From an uncultured Clostridium sp. (GTDB taxonomy: Bacteria; Bacillota; Clostridia; TANB77; CAG-508): DNA of 64,000 bases. Under the pieces are notes generated by a model. The model saw nothing but the letters and a program-made list of their open reading frames with translations. It was not told the origin of the DNA and did no database searches. Positions 8,787 through 18,256 of the stretch are shown in pieces (position 1 is the stretch's first letter; every line of letters starts with the position of its first letter). The DNA lies in contig URYN01000005.1 of the NCBI GenBank assembly GCA_900552135.1, forward strand, positions 62,001 through 126,000, written 5' to 3'. A program made the translations under genes and the position numbers.

Positions 8787-10844
8787 ATGATTGATTTAAA
8801 ACAGAGTGTACAATTTATAAAAGGTGTAGGGCCAAGTAGAGTTAAATTATTGAATATTCTTGGAATATACACAATAGAAGATTTAATCAGCTATTATCCA
8901 AGAACGTATGAAGATAGAACAAAGATTACTAAAATAGCTGAATTACAAGATGGACAAAGTGCCATGATTGAGGGCGTAACAACTTCTGGTGCCTCAACTG
9001 CAAGGTTAAGAAGAAACATGACAATAACAAAGGTAATTGTAGAGGACGATACTGGAAGGGCTTTAATTTCATGGTTTAATCAAGACTATGTAAAGACAAG
9101 GATTCATGCTAAAGAAAAGTATAGATTCTTTGGAAGAGTCAGCAAAAAATCAGGAATAACGGAATTTAATTCTCCTGTATTTGATGCCGAAAATGAGCAA
9201 AAGAATACTGGAAAAATTGTGCCTGTATATCCAACTACAAAAGGGCTAAATCAAACTAGTATAAGACAAGCAATAAAAAATGCGCTTGCATTAGTAAATG
9301 AAAAATTGGAAGAATCGTTGCCTGAGTACATAGTAAAACAATACAATTTAATGAGCCTTGAAGACGCAACAAATCAGATTCATTTTCCTAGCAATATGGA
9401 GAAGTTTACTCTTGCACGAAAGAGATTGGCTTTTGAAGAATTGCTAACATTTCAACTAGCTCTTCTAAGTTTAAAAACTCAATATGATAATGAGATTCGT
9501 GGAATAAAATATGATGAAAATGTTAAGATGTCCGATGTTATAAATACTTTACCATTCAGGCTAACAAAGGCTCAATTACGCGTTTTGGAAGAAATAGATA
9601 GAGATATGGAATCCGAGAAACCAATGAATAGATTGTTACAAGGAGACGTTGGTTCTGGAAAAACAATTGTTGCGATGATTTCGGCTTACAAAGCCGTGAA
9701 AAGCGGATATCAAGTTGCTGTAATGGCTCCCACAACTATTTTAGCGACACAACATTTAGAAAACTTTAATAAAATATTATCAAGCTTTGGAATAAAGAGT
9801 GAACTTTTAATTAGCAGTTTAACTAAGAAACAAAAACAAATTGTTTTAGACAAATTGAAAAGCGGAGAGATTGATATAATAATTGGAACACATGCACTAT
9901 TGCAGGAAAATGTAGAATTTAAAAAATTAGGATTAGTCGTAACAGATGAACAACACAGATTTGGAGTAAAACAAAGAAGTATAATTGCTGGAAAAGGAAA
10001 CAATCCAGATGTATTAGTTATGACTGCAACGCCAATCCCAAGAACACTTGCAATAGTTGTTTATGGAGACCTTGATATATCTGTAATTGATGAGTTACCA
10101 CCAAATAGAAAGAAAATAGACACACTGGCTGTAAGAGAAAATATGACAGGAAGAATTGTTGAATTCATAAAGAAGAATGTTGATGAAGGCAGACAGGCAT
10201 ACATTGTTTGTCCATTCGTAGAAGACAATGAAGATATGGAAAATGTTAAATCCATAGAAAAACTTACAAAAACATATAAAGACGATATATTCAAAGATTA
10301 CAAGGTTGAAATACTTCATGGAAAGATGAAACCAAAGGAAAAAGACCAAGTAATGCAAGATTTTAAAGATAACAAAATAAGTATATTAATTTCTACGACT
10401 GTAATTGAAGTTGGAGTAGATGTACCAAATGCAAATATAATGGTAATAGAAAATGCAGAAAGGTTTGGCCTAGCACAGCTACATCAATTAAGAGGAAGAG
10501 TTGGAAGAGGAGAGTATAAATCATATTGTATATTAAAATATAATGGAAATTCGGACTTGATTAGACAGAGAATGGAGACTATGACTGCAACTGACGATGG
10601 TTTTAAAATTGCAGAAAAAGACTTAGAACTAAGAGGTTCAGGAGAATTCTTTGGAACTAAACAACACGGACTTCCAGAATTTAAAATTGCAAATATATTT
10701 GATGCAGAAGACATTAAAATCTTGAAACTTGTTCAAGAACTTGCCATAAAAATAGAGGCTGAAGATTCAAAACTCGAGAATGAGAAAAACAAAAAGTTAA
10801 AGAAAATGGTAATGAGAATTAGAGAAGAAAGAATTGAATTGTAA
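8787..10844 (+). CDS. recG: ATP-dependent DNA helicase RecG
   Basis: Branch-migrating helicase that remodels stalled forks and Holliday junctions. The 685-residue length and domain order are normal: an N-terminal wedge with FIKGVGPSRVKLLNILGI, an OB-fold around residues 60-150, helicase motif I GDVGSGKT (about 287-294), the DEQH box at about 388, MTATPIPRTL, then motif VI in QLRGRVGRG and the C-terminal TRG-like segment. The ATG follows GGAAGAATGCTGTAAAAC, a modest ribosome-binding site. It is not in its common context downstream of an Asp23/DAK pair; here the neighbour is an orphan gene that ends in a terminator. Confidence 0.97.
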   Translation: MIDLKQSVQFIKGVGPSRVKLLNILGIYTIEDLISYYPRTYEDRTKITKIAELQDGQSAMIEGVTTSGASTARLRRNMTITKVIVEDDTGRALISWFNQDYVKTRIHAKEKYRFFGRVSKKSGITEFNSPVFDAENEQKNTGKIVPVYPTTKGLNQTSIRQAIKNALALVNEKLEESLPEYIVKQYNLMSLEDATNQIHFPSNMEKFTLARKRLAFEELLTFQLALLSLKTQYDNEIRGIKYDENVKMSDVINTLPFRLTKAQLRVLEEIDRDMESEKPMNRLLQGDVGSGKTIVAMISAYKAVKSGYQVAVMAPTTILATQHLENFNKILSSFGIKSELLISSLTKKQKQIVLDKLKSGEIDIIIGTHALLQENVEFKKLGLVVTDEQHRFGVKQRSIIAGKGNNPDVLVMTATPIPRTLAIVVYGDLDISVIDELPPNRKKIDTLAVRENMTGRIVEFIKKNVDEGRQAYIVCPFVEDNEDMENVKSIEKLTKTYKDDIFKDYKVEILHGKMKPKEKDQVMQDFKDNKISILISTTVIEVGVDVPNANIMVIENAERFGLAQLHQLRGRVGRGEYKSYCILKYNGNSDLIRQRMETMTATDDGFKIAEKDLELRGSGEFFGTKQHGLPEFKIANIFDAEDIKILKLVQELAIKIEAEDSKLENEKNKKLKKMVMRIREERIEL

Positions 10845-10936
10845 GTCGCCTAAATAGCATTTAATTTATTTTACATGCAACATATATATGGAAGCAAGGA
10901 AAAAGCCTAAAGAAATAAAGATTAGAAGAACAAAAT

Positions 10937-10982
10937 AAAAGCTCATCGCGGACTCTAAATAAAGAATCCGCGATGAGCTTTT
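10937..10982. terminator. Long bidirectional terminator
   Basis: A near-perfect 20-bp inverted repeat (AAAAGCTCATCGCGGA...TCCGCGATGAGCTTTT) with one mismatch and a short AAATAA loop region. It lies between recG and the converging orphan gene and serves both. Confidence 0.9.
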
Positions 10983-11017
10983 GCTGTGGTAGTGTGTGTT
11001 AGCCTTCGCCGTAAAGC

Positions 11018-11287
11018 TTAGACTTTCTGGACATTGTAAGGAAATCCGTAGAAATCCATAACAAAGTTTTTGTAATCCGAGAAGGGCTTTTCAATCTTGA
11101 ACGGGTTGTCACAATCTATGACGGGGTTGACCGCTTGTATAGAATGCTCACAGAAGACGATGGGCTTGTACTGCTTGTGAGAGTATATCTCCTCCTGAGA
11201 AGCTCTCTTTTCCTGGAAACGTGCGGTGCGATCGCTCACACTATCGAGGCAACCGTTGTCGTTAAAATCCCGACCATCATAATACAT
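11018..11287 (-). CDS. Orphan hypothetical protein in a higher-GC cassette
   Basis: A protein of about 89 residues that I do not recognise. It begins MYYDGRDFNDNGCLDS and contains an aromatic C-terminus (VMDFYGFPYNVQKV). I start it at 11287 because AAAGG lies ten bases before that ATG; a longer frame opens at 11329. Upstream on the minus strand stands a perfect promoter, TTGACA-17-TATAAT. Downstream is the long hairpin at 10937-10982. Base composition is visibly richer in G and C than the neighbours and the codons look different. It may be a recently acquired unit. Confidence 0.55.
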   Translation of the reverse strand: MYYDGRDFNDNGCLDSVSDRTARFQEKRASQEEIYSHKQYKPIVFCEHSIQAVNPVIDCDNPFKIEKPFSDYKNFVMDFYGFPYNVQKV

Positions 11288-11346
11288 AAGAACACAGCCT
11301 TTCATAAAAAAATGTTTTTTGTTAAGCAAAGCCTAACGATATATAT

Positions 11347-11375
11347 ATTATAACACATAATCTACATAATGTCAA
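11347..11375 (-). promoter_or_regulatory. Consensus sigma-A promoter for the orphan gene
   Basis: On the minus strand, TTGACA (11370-11375) is separated by 17 bases from TATAAT (11347-11352), an exact match to the housekeeping consensus. Confidence 0.85.
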
Positions 11376-11477
11376 AATTTGCAAAAATCTGGTCAAGCAA
11401 AAAGTTAAATGCAATTCTGTAAAGTAAATGCAACTTGTATGAATTTGCAAAAATCTATTAAAAATTCACTAAAAGTA

Positions 11478-11506
11478 TTGATTTTATCCAATAATTAGGG
11501 TATAAT
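11478..11506 (+). promoter_or_regulatory. Promoter of the rimP-nusA-infB operon
   Basis: TTGATT at 11478-11483, 17-base spacer, TATAAT at 11501-11506. The transcript would begin near 11512, just ahead of a 13-bp hairpin. Confidence 0.85.
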
Positions 11507-11529
11507 AATACCAGCATATGATTTTAGAG

Positions 11530-11560
11530 CAGAAGAGTGGAAAGAAGTTCCACTCTTCTG
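11530..11560 (+). promoter_or_regulatory. Leader hairpin upstream of rimP
   Basis: CAGAAGAGTGGAA and TTCCACTCTTCTG form a perfect 13-bp stem with an AGAAG loop. No T-run follows, so it does not look like a plain terminator. It occupies almost the whole leader and may stabilise the mRNA or bind a regulator; this is inference. Confidence 0.6.
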
Positions 11561-11588
11561 TAGTGTTATAATATAAGGAGGCAGAAAT

Positions 11589-12044
11589 TTGTCTAGATTA
11601 GAAGAAAAAATTGAAGAACTCGTAACTAAGCCAATCAACAATCTTGGTTATAGAGTTTATGATGTAATTTATGCAAAAGAGGGAAAAGACAATTATCTAA
11701 GAATTTTTATAGATAATAATGCAGGAATCAGCTTAGATGACTGTGAAAAAGTAAACGATGCAATAACAGACATGCTTGATGAAGCAAATTATATAAAAGA
11801 CCAATACTTTTTAGAAATCTCATCTCCTGGAGTGGAAAGACATATTAGAAAAGATAGCCAGTTAGAAGAACACAGGGAAAAAGAGATTACAGTAAAATTG
11901 TTTAAGCCAATAGATAAGCAAAAAGAATTTACTGGAGTACTTAAAGATTTTTCGGAAGATGAAATCATACTAAGTGTTGATGAAAAAGAAATAAAAATAC
12001 CAAGAAGTACAATTAGTTCAATGAACAGAACTTTTCATTGGTAA
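11589..12044 (+). CDS. rimP: Ribosome maturation factor RimP
   Basis: RimP assists late 30S subunit assembly. The 151-residue protein shows the two family blocks: an N-terminal LGYRVYDVIYAKEGKDNYLRI and the highly conserved YFLEISSPGVERHI near residues 76-89, then a C-terminal SH3-like domain. The start is TTG at 11589, seven bases after AAGGAGG. It is the first gene of the classical rimP-nusA-ylxR-infB-rbfA operon, driven by the promoter at 11478-11506. Confidence 0.95.
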   Translation: MSRLEEKIEELVTKPINNLGYRVYDVIYAKEGKDNYLRIFIDNNAGISLDDCEKVNDAITDMLDEANYIKDQYFLEISSPGVERHIRKDSQLEEHREKEITVKLFKPIDKQKEFTGVLKDFSEDEIILSVDEKEIKIPRSTISSMNRTFHW

Positions 12045-12084
12045 TTAGAAATATAGATTATAAAAGAAAGGATTGATTTGGAAA

Positions 12085-13296
12085 ATGAAAAAGAATGTAA
12101 AAAAAGTAGAAAACAAAGGAGTAGATAGCTCAGAATTAATAATAGCTTTAGATGAACTAGAAAAGGAAAAAGGAATAAAGAAAGAATATGTATTAGAGTC
12201 AATAGAAGCAGCACTTGTTACAGCATATAAAAGAAACTTTGATGTCAATTCAGATAATGTAAAAATAACTTTAAATAAGGAAACAGGAGAAACTCATGTT
12301 TACGAAGAATTAGAAGTTGTTGAGAACGTAGAAGATGATAAAACTCAAATTTCTTTAGAAGATGCAAGAAAATTAGATAGCAAACTTGAAATTGGAGATA
12401 CAGTTCATAAAGAATTAATGCCAAAGAATTTTGGTAGAATTGCTGCTCAAACTGCAAAACAAGTAATAGTACAAAGAATAAGAGAAGCTTCAAGAGAAAT
12501 AATTTTTAATGAATTCAGCGAGAAAAAAGGAGAAATAGTTTCTGGATTAGTTCAAAAGGTTGATAAAAACATTGTTGTATTAGACCTTGGAAAAATTGAA
12601 GGAATAATGCCATTAAAAGAACAAATTCCAACAGAAACATATCATGTAAATCAAAAATTAAGAGCTTGTGTTGCAAGCGTTGAAAAAGGAATAAAAGGTT
12701 CAACACAAATAATTGTTTCAAGAGCTAACAATGATTTCTTGAGAAAATTATTTGAACTTGAAATTCCAGAAATCTATGAAGGACTTATAGAAATAAAGAG
12801 TGTTTCAAGAGATCCAGGAAAGAGATGCAAGGTTGCTGTTTATTCACCAAACGAAAACATAGATCCAGTTGGTTCTTGTGTTGGACAAAAAGGAATTCGT
12901 ATTCAAAACATAATAAATGAATTAAATGGTGAAAAGATTGATGTAATAGAATGGCATGAAGATCCATCAACATTTATTGCAGAAGCTTTACTTCCAGCAA
13001 AGGTAATGGCTGTTGATGTAAGAGAAGAAGAAAAATTTGCACAAGTAATAGTTCCAGACGATCAATTATCTTTAGCTATAGGAAAATCTGGACAAAATGC
13101 TCGCTTAGCTGCTAAATTAACAAATTGGAAAATCGATATAAAGAGTGAATCTCAATTTAGAGAACTTCTACAAAAAATGCAAGAAGAAGGAAATGAACAA
13201 GAGAAAGTTACAGAAGCTCAAAATGAAGCAAAAACTGAGGTTGAAGAAATAGAAAATGTATCTGAAGCAGAAACAGAATCTACAACAGAAGAATAG
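12085..13296 (+). CDS. nusA: Transcription elongation/termination factor NusA
   Basis: RNA polymerase-binding factor that modulates pausing, termination and antitermination. Domains in order: N-terminal polymerase-binding domain (about 15-125), S1 domain (GEIVSGLVQKVDKNIVVLDL, about 145-165) and two KH domains (GSCVGQKGIRIQNI, then IGKSGQNARLAAKLT near residues 330-345). A Glu-rich tail of about 45 residues (EEIENVSEAETEST) follows. The frame opens at TTG 12073 against the ribosome-binding site; I prefer ATG 12085, which reads MKKNVKKVENKG. The gene follows rimP in the operon. Confidence 0.96.
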   Translation: MKKNVKKVENKGVDSSELIIALDELEKEKGIKKEYVLESIEAALVTAYKRNFDVNSDNVKITLNKETGETHVYEELEVVENVEDDKTQISLEDARKLDSKLEIGDTVHKELMPKNFGRIAAQTAKQVIVQRIREASREIIFNEFSEKKGEIVSGLVQKVDKNIVVLDLGKIEGIMPLKEQIPTETYHVNQKLRACVASVEKGIKGSTQIIVSRANNDFLRKLFELEIPEIYEGLIEIKSVSRDPGKRCKVAVYSPNENIDPVGSCVGQKGIRIQNIINELNGEKIDVIEWHEDPSTFIAEALLPAKVMAVDVREEEKFAQVIVPDDQLSLAIGKSGQNARLAAKLTNWKIDIKSESQFRELLQKMQEEGNEQEKVTEAQNEAKTEVEEIENVSEAETESTTEE

Positions 13297-13302
13297 GAGG
13301 AG

Positions 13303-13569
13303 ATGTTTTTGAATAAGATACCGCAAAGAACTTGCCTAGGATGTATGCAAAGTAAGAATAAAAGTGAGCTTGTAAGAATAGTAAAACAAAATGATGGAAA
13401 AATATTTGTAGACAAAACAGGAAAAGCTAATGGTAGAGGTGCATATATTTGTAATAATGTAGAATGCCTAGACAAAGCAATCAAATCAAAGAGATTAGAA
13501 AAGAATTTTGAAACTAAAATAGACAATGAAATTTATGAAAGTTTAAGAGGTGTAATTGTTGATAAATAA
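13303..13569 (+). CDS. rnpM: YlxR/RnpM (DUF448) RNA-binding protein
   Basis: Small basic protein of the YlxR family; family members bind RNA and have been linked to RNase P modulation. The signature RTCLGCMQSKNKSELVRIVK, with CxxC at about residues 10-13, and GKANGRGAYICNN identify it. AGGAGG ends only three bases before the ATG at 13303. The in-frame TTG at 13309 gives the more usual spacing, so the start could be either. The L7Ae-like ylxQ gene that normally follows is absent; infB comes next. Confidence 0.92.
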   Translation: MFLNKIPQRTCLGCMQSKNKSELVRIVKQNDGKIFVDKTGKANGRGAYICNNVECLDKAIKSKRLEKNFETKIDNEIYESLRGVIVDK

Positions 13570-13622
13570 TAAATTAAATGAAAATAAAAACGAAAAAATA
13601 ATTTTTGGGGGTGAATTTTATC

Positions 13623-16600
13623 TTGGGTAAACTAAAAGTACATGAATTAGCAAAGGAATTAGGCGTTCCAAGTAAAGAAGTTTTAAAAAAGGCAAAGGAA
13701 TTGAAAATTGAAGTAGCTAGCCACTTAAGCAACCTAGAAGAAGAACAAGTTTCAATGATTAAAAAGGCTTATTCTAATAATGCAGGAGCAAACAAAACAG
13801 AAAAGAAAGCAAATGCAACATCAGCAGATAAAAAAGTAGAAAAAAAGGCAGAAAAGAAAGATGATACTGCGAAAAAACAAGCAAATAAGAACAAGAAAGA
13901 AACACCTGTAATCATTAGAAGAGAAGTAATTTTGAATGATGAAAGTGATAATAAGAAAGAAGAAAAATCACAAGAAAGAAAAGATGTTGGTTTTGTAAAA
14001 AGAAGAAACAATAATGATTACAATATTGTTTACAGAAACAAAACTAATAAACCTTTAACTGTTAATGAATTATTTGGACTTGGAAAGAAAGAAGAAAAAG
14101 TTGAAACAAAGAAGCCTGAAGTAAAAGAAGAAAAGAAACCAGAATCAAAGGTTGAAGAAGTAAAAAAAGTTGAGGTTGTAAAACAGGAAGAAAAGAAAGT
14201 AGAGAAAAAGCCAGAAGTTTCTGTACCAGCCAATACCGAGACAAGAGAGAATGGCAAAACTACTTTAAATAGACCTGTTCAAAACCCAAAAGAAGAAGCA
14301 AGAAAGCCTTTTGAAAATCGTAGAAATGAACAAAACGGTCAAAATAATGGAAGAAGAGATGACAATAGAAACAATCATTTCAATAATAGATTTGAGAATA
14401 ATGGTTACAATAGAAATAACAATTCTTTTAGAAACCGTGATAATTCTCAAAATGGTTACGGAAGAAATTCTAATAGAGATAACTCTCAAAATAATTATGG
14501 AAGAAACTTTAACCGTGATAATAACTTCAATAGAAATAACAGAGAAGGCTTCTCAGATAATAATGGAAGACAAAACAATTTCAGAAACAATGGACAGAAT
14601 GGTGGATTCTCAAGAAACGGTGGATTTAACAGAAATGGCCAAAACGGTGGCTACAACAATGGCGGATTCGGTAGAGGTCAACGTCCATTAGACGAGAAGA
14701 GAATCGATAAAAAGATAAATGATATATTAGAAACAGAAATTGTAGAAAAGGAAAATCAAAGAGATTATTCTACAAAGGCAAGCTTCAAGGCTAAAGATAG
14801 TAGATTCAATGAGCAAACAAGACAGAACAAGTCTAAATCAAGAAGATTTAATGATGAAGAAGAATATGATGAGGGCAAGTTAAAGAATTTAAAGCAAGTT
14901 GATAAACTTTCTAATATGTTTGAGGACCAAGAAGGTGGAATGCTTGATTACTACGATTTATCTACAGAACGTGGTAAGAAAGGAAAACGCAAAAACCAAA
15001 AAGGCACTGAGGAAAGAAACAAACAAAAAATCTTTAAACTTACTGAAATAACAATTCCAGAGAATATAAGTGTTAAAGATTTAGCTGCTGAATTGAAGAA
15101 AACAAGTGGAGAAGTAATTACAAAATTAATGAATCTTGGAATAATGGCAACAATAAACCAAGAACTTGATTTTGATACAGCATTCTTAATAGCACAAGAA
15201 TTCGGTGTTACAGCAAATAAGAAAGAAGAAGTTAAAGAAGAAGACATACTATTTGATGATTCTGAAGATAAGGAAGAAGATTTAGTTCAAAGACCACCAG
15301 TAGTTGTTGTTATGGGACACGTAGACCATGGTAAGACATCACTTCTTGATGCAATAAGAAAAACTAATGTTATCGAGGGAGAAGCTGGAGGAATTACTCA
15401 ACATATTGGTGCCTACAAGGTAACAATAAATGGTAGAGAAATAACTTTCTTAGATACTCCAGGACACGAAGCATTTACAAGCATGCGTGCTAGAGGAGCT
15501 CAAATAACTGATGTTGCAATACTTGTTGTTGCCGCAGATGATGGTGTAATGCCTCAAACAGTTGAAGCTATAAACCATGCAAAAGCAGCTGGAATTCCAA
15601 TTATAGTTGCAATAAACAAGATTGATGTACCAGGTGCTAACCCTGAAAGAGTAAAACAAGAATTAATGCAATATGAATTAGTTCCTGAAGAATGGGGTGG
15701 AAACACAGTATTTGTTGAAATATCAGCAAAACAAAATATAAACATAGATCAATTACTTGAAATGGTACTTCTTGTTTCTGATATGCAAGACCTAAAAGTA
15801 AATCCAAATAAGCAAGCTAAAGGAGCTGTTATAGAGGCAAGACTTGATAAGGCAAAAGGACCTATTGCATCTGTATTGGTTCAAAGAGGTAAACTTGATG
15901 TTGGAGATACAATAGTAGTTGGAACATCAATTGGTAGAATAAGAGCAATGAAAGATGATAAAGGTAAAAAAGTTAAGTCTGCAGGACCTTCTACACCAGT
16001 TGAAATTATGGGACTTACAAAAGTACCAGAAGCTGGAGATACTTTCTATGAAGTTAAAGATGAAAAAATGGCTAAACACTTAATAGAAAGAAGAGAAAGA
16101 AAAGCAAGAGAAGATGCAATGAATGCATACAATAAAGTAACTTTAAACAACTTATTCGAGCAAATGGAACACGAAAACTTGAAACAATTAAACATAATTG
16201 TAAAAGCAGACGTTCAAGGAACTGCAGAAGCATTAAAACAATCATTAGAGAAATTATCTGATGAAGATGTTGCAGTAAAAGTTATACATTCTAGTGCCGG
16301 AGCAATAAATGAATCTGATGTAAACCTTGCAAAAGCTGCAAAAGCAATAATTATAGGATTTAATGTAAGACCAAATGCTACAGCAAAAGAAACTGCTGAA
16401 AAACAAGAAGTTGAAATTAAACTATACTCTGTAATCTACCAAGCATTAGAAGACGTTGAAGCAGCGATGAATGGATTACTAGACCCAATTTATGAAGAAA
16501 AAGTAATAGGAAATGTTGAAGTAAGACAAACATTTAAAGTTTCAAATGTTGGAACTATTGCAGGTGGATATGTAAAAGACGGTAAAGTTGAAAGAAATGC

Positions 16601-16835
16601 CGGAGTAAGAGTAATAAGAGACAATGTAGTAATACATCAAGGAAAATTAGTATCTTTAAAGAGATTTAAAGACGATGCTAAAGAGGTTTCTAAAGGATTT
16701 GAGTGTGGACTTCAAATTGAAAACTTCAATGATATACAAATTGGAGACATTATAGAAGTATATATAATGGAAGAAGTAAAAAGAACAAAGAAGTCTAAAG
16801 TACAACAAATATCTCAAGAACACGGAAACAAATAA
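13623..16835 (+). CDS. infB: Translation initiation factor IF-2 with a long Asn/Arg/Gly-rich region
   Basis: GTPase that places initiator tRNA on the 30S subunit. The TTG start at 13623 lies eight bases after GGGGGTGA; the frame opens 18 bases earlier. An IF2-N segment (KVHELAKELGVPSKEVLKK) comes first, then Lys/Glu-rich linkers. Residues about 229-352 are a low-complexity Asn/Arg/Gly/Phe/Tyr stretch. A second IF2-N domain follows. The G domain has GHVDHGKTS (about 565-573), DTPGHE and NKID (about 665). Domains II-IV end at the normal C-terminus. At about 1,070 residues it is much longer than the roughly 716-residue Bacillus subtilis protein; the extra length is N-terminal. Confidence 0.97.
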   Translation: MGKLKVHELAKELGVPSKEVLKKAKELKIEVASHLSNLEEEQVSMIKKAYSNNAGANKTEKKANATSADKKVEKKAEKKDDTAKKQANKNKKETPVIIRREVILNDESDNKKEEKSQERKDVGFVKRRNNNDYNIVYRNKTNKPLTVNELFGLGKKEEKVETKKPEVKEEKKPESKVEEVKKVEVVKQEEKKVEKKPEVSVPANTETRENGKTTLNRPVQNPKEEARKPFENRRNEQNGQNNGRRDDNRNNHFNNRFENNGYNRNNNSFRNRDNSQNGYGRNSNRDNSQNNYGRNFNRDNNFNRNNREGFSDNNGRQNNFRNNGQNGGFSRNGGFNRNGQNGGYNNGGFGRGQRPLDEKRIDKKINDILETEIVEKENQRDYSTKASFKAKDSRFNEQTRQNKSKSRRFNDEEEYDEGKLKNLKQVDKLSNMFEDQEGGMLDYYDLSTERGKKGKRKNQKGTEERNKQKIFKLTEITIPENISVKDLAAELKKTSGEVITKLMNLGIMATINQELDFDTAFLIAQEFGVTANKKEEVKEEDILFDDSEDKEEDLVQRPPVVVVMGHVDHGKTSLLDAIRKTNVIEGEAGGITQHIGAYKVTINGREITFLDTPGHEAFTSMRARGAQITDVAILVVAADDGVMPQTVEAINHAKAAGIPIIVAINKIDVPGANPERVKQELMQYELVPEEWGGNTVFVEISAKQNINIDQLLEMVLLVSDMQDLKVNPNKQAKGAVIEARLDKAKGPIASVLVQRGKLDVGDTIVVGTSIGRIRAMKDDKGKKVKSAGPSTPVEIMGLTKVPEAGDTFYEVKDEKMAKHLIERRERKAREDAMNAYNKVTLNNLFEQMEHENLKQLNIIVKADVQGTAEALKQSLEKLSDEDVAVKVIHSSAGAINESDVNLAKAAKAIIIGFNVRPNATAKETAEKQEVEIKLYSVIYQALEDVEAAMNGLLDPIYEEKVIGNVEVRQTFKVSNVGTIAGGYVKDGKVERNAGVRVIRDNVVIHQGKLVSLKRFKDDAKEVSKGFECGLQIENFNDIQIGDIIEVYIMEEVKRTKKSKVQQISQEHGNK

Positions 16836-16857
16836 AAGAAAAGGAGTTTGATGCTTT

Positions 16858-17247
16858 ATGAGTAAAAATGAGGCAAGACTTGGAAGAATTAATGAAGAGC
16901 TTATGAAAGAAATAAGCCATATAATAACTTATGAACTAAAAAATCCAGATGCAACTGGAATGATAAGCGTTACTAAAGTTAAGGTTACCCCTGACTTAAA
17001 ATATGCAAAAGTCTATGTAAGTTTATTAAATTCAAAGAGTAATGAAAAAACGATGAAGGCATTAAAAGAATCTGCTGGATTCATAAGATCACAAGTTGCA
17101 AGAACTGTAAATTTAAGAATTACTCCAGAGCTTGTATTTGAATATGATGATTCAATAGAACATGGAGAAAAAATTGACAGTATATTAAAAGAAATAAGCA
17201 AACAAGACAAAGAACTAAAAGAAAGACTAAACGCAAAGAACAAATAG
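16858..17247 (+). CDS. rbfA: Ribosome-binding factor A
   Basis: Binds the 30S subunit during 16S rRNA 5'-end maturation and cold adaptation. The 129-residue protein shows the KH-like RbfA fold: RLGRINEELMKEISHIITYE at the N-terminus, ISVTKVKVTPDLKYAKVYVS, and RTVNLRITPELVFEYDDSIE near residue 85. A Lys-rich C-terminal tail ends it. The ATG follows AAAGGAG, and the gene keeps the usual operon position right after infB. Confidence 0.96.
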   Translation: MSKNEARLGRINEELMKEISHIITYELKNPDATGMISVTKVKVTPDLKYAKVYVSLLNSKSNEKTMKALKESAGFIRSQVARTVNLRITPELVFEYDDSIEHGEKIDSILKEISKQDKELKERLNAKNK

Positions 17248-17278
17248 TAGCATAAATATTTAGAGAAAGAGGTAAAAA

Positions 17279-18229
17279 ATGACTTTAGATAATATATTAG
17301 ATGAAATAAAAAAAGCAGATACTATTGCAATTCTAGTACATGAAAATCCAGATGGAGATGCAGTTGGTAGTGCTTTGGCTATGGAACTAGCTTTAAAGCA
17401 ATTAAATAAAGAGGCAGATGTGATAATTCCAGAATTTCCAAAGGAATTTGAATTTCTGCCTGATGCAGATAAAATAAAGACTGGAACAGATGTTACTTCT
17501 TATGATTTAGTATTAACACTTGATTGTGCAAGCATAAAACTTATAAATAATTGTATTGATTATTTTGAAAATGCAAAAACCAAAGTTGCAATTGATCACC
17601 ATAGCAGTAACACAATGTTTGCAGATTACAACTTTGTTGACCAAGATGCACCAGCATGTGCGCAACTTTTACTAGTTATCTTTGGTTACTACAATATTGA
17701 AGTAACCAAAGAAATTGGAACATGTATCTTAACAGGAATAATTACAGATACAGGCGGATTCAGATATGAAGGAGTAACTGCTGAAACTTTCAGATTTGTT
17801 GCAAGCTTATGTGAAAAAGGAGTAAAAGTTTCAAAAGTATATCAAAGAGTATTTGCAAGCAAAACAAGAGCAAAATTTGAATTACATAAAATTGCTCTTG
17901 ACAGAGAAGAATTCCTTGAAGATGGAAAAATTGCATTTACATACATAACAAAAGCAGACGAAGAAAAAGTAGGAGCAAAAAATGGAGACTATGACGGAAT
18001 AGTTGAAAATGGAAGAGATGTTGAAGGAGTTGAGGTTTCTATATTCTTAAGAGAAACTGACAAAGGAATAAAAGTATCTCTTCGCTCAAAAGACTATGTA
18101 AATGTTTCTGAAGCTGCAACAATGTTTGGTGGCGGAGGACATGTAAGAGCTGCAGGGTGCAATATTCAAGGAACGATAGAACAAGCAAAGAATCAAATTG
18201 TAAACAGAATAAAGTGTTATTTGAAATAA
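17279..18229 (+). CDS. nrnA: DHH-family bifunctional oligoribonuclease/pAp phosphatase NrnA
   Basis: Cleaves nanoRNAs and dephosphorylates pAp; it belongs to the RecJ/DHH superfamily. Motifs: HENPDGDAVGSALAMELAL (about 21-39), LTLDCA (about 79-84), the DHH motif in AIDHHSSNT (about 103-111), and the C-terminal DHHA1 signature FGGGGHVRAAGCNIQG near residues 283-298. The length of 316 residues is normal. The gene lies between rbfA and truB as in other Firmicutes, and the ATG follows AGAGGTAAAA. Confidence 0.94.
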   Translation: MTLDNILDEIKKADTIAILVHENPDGDAVGSALAMELALKQLNKEADVIIPEFPKEFEFLPDADKIKTGTDVTSYDLVLTLDCASIKLINNCIDYFENAKTKVAIDHHSSNTMFADYNFVDQDAPACAQLLLVIFGYYNIEVTKEIGTCILTGIITDTGGFRYEGVTAETFRFVASLCEKGVKVSKVYQRVFASKTRAKFELHKIALDREEFLEDGKIAFTYITKADEEKVGAKNGDYDGIVENGRDVEGVEVSIFLRETDKGIKVSLRSKDYVNVSEAATMFGGGGHVRAAGCNIQGTIEQAKNQIVNRIKCYLK

Positions 18230-18256
18230 AACCAGTTTAATGGGAGAGCTATTATA

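Noticed and set aside
14265..14691. Overlapping open frames in the IF-2 low-complexity region
   Set aside because: Biased composition keeps several frames open; only the IF-2 frame has homology to a family.
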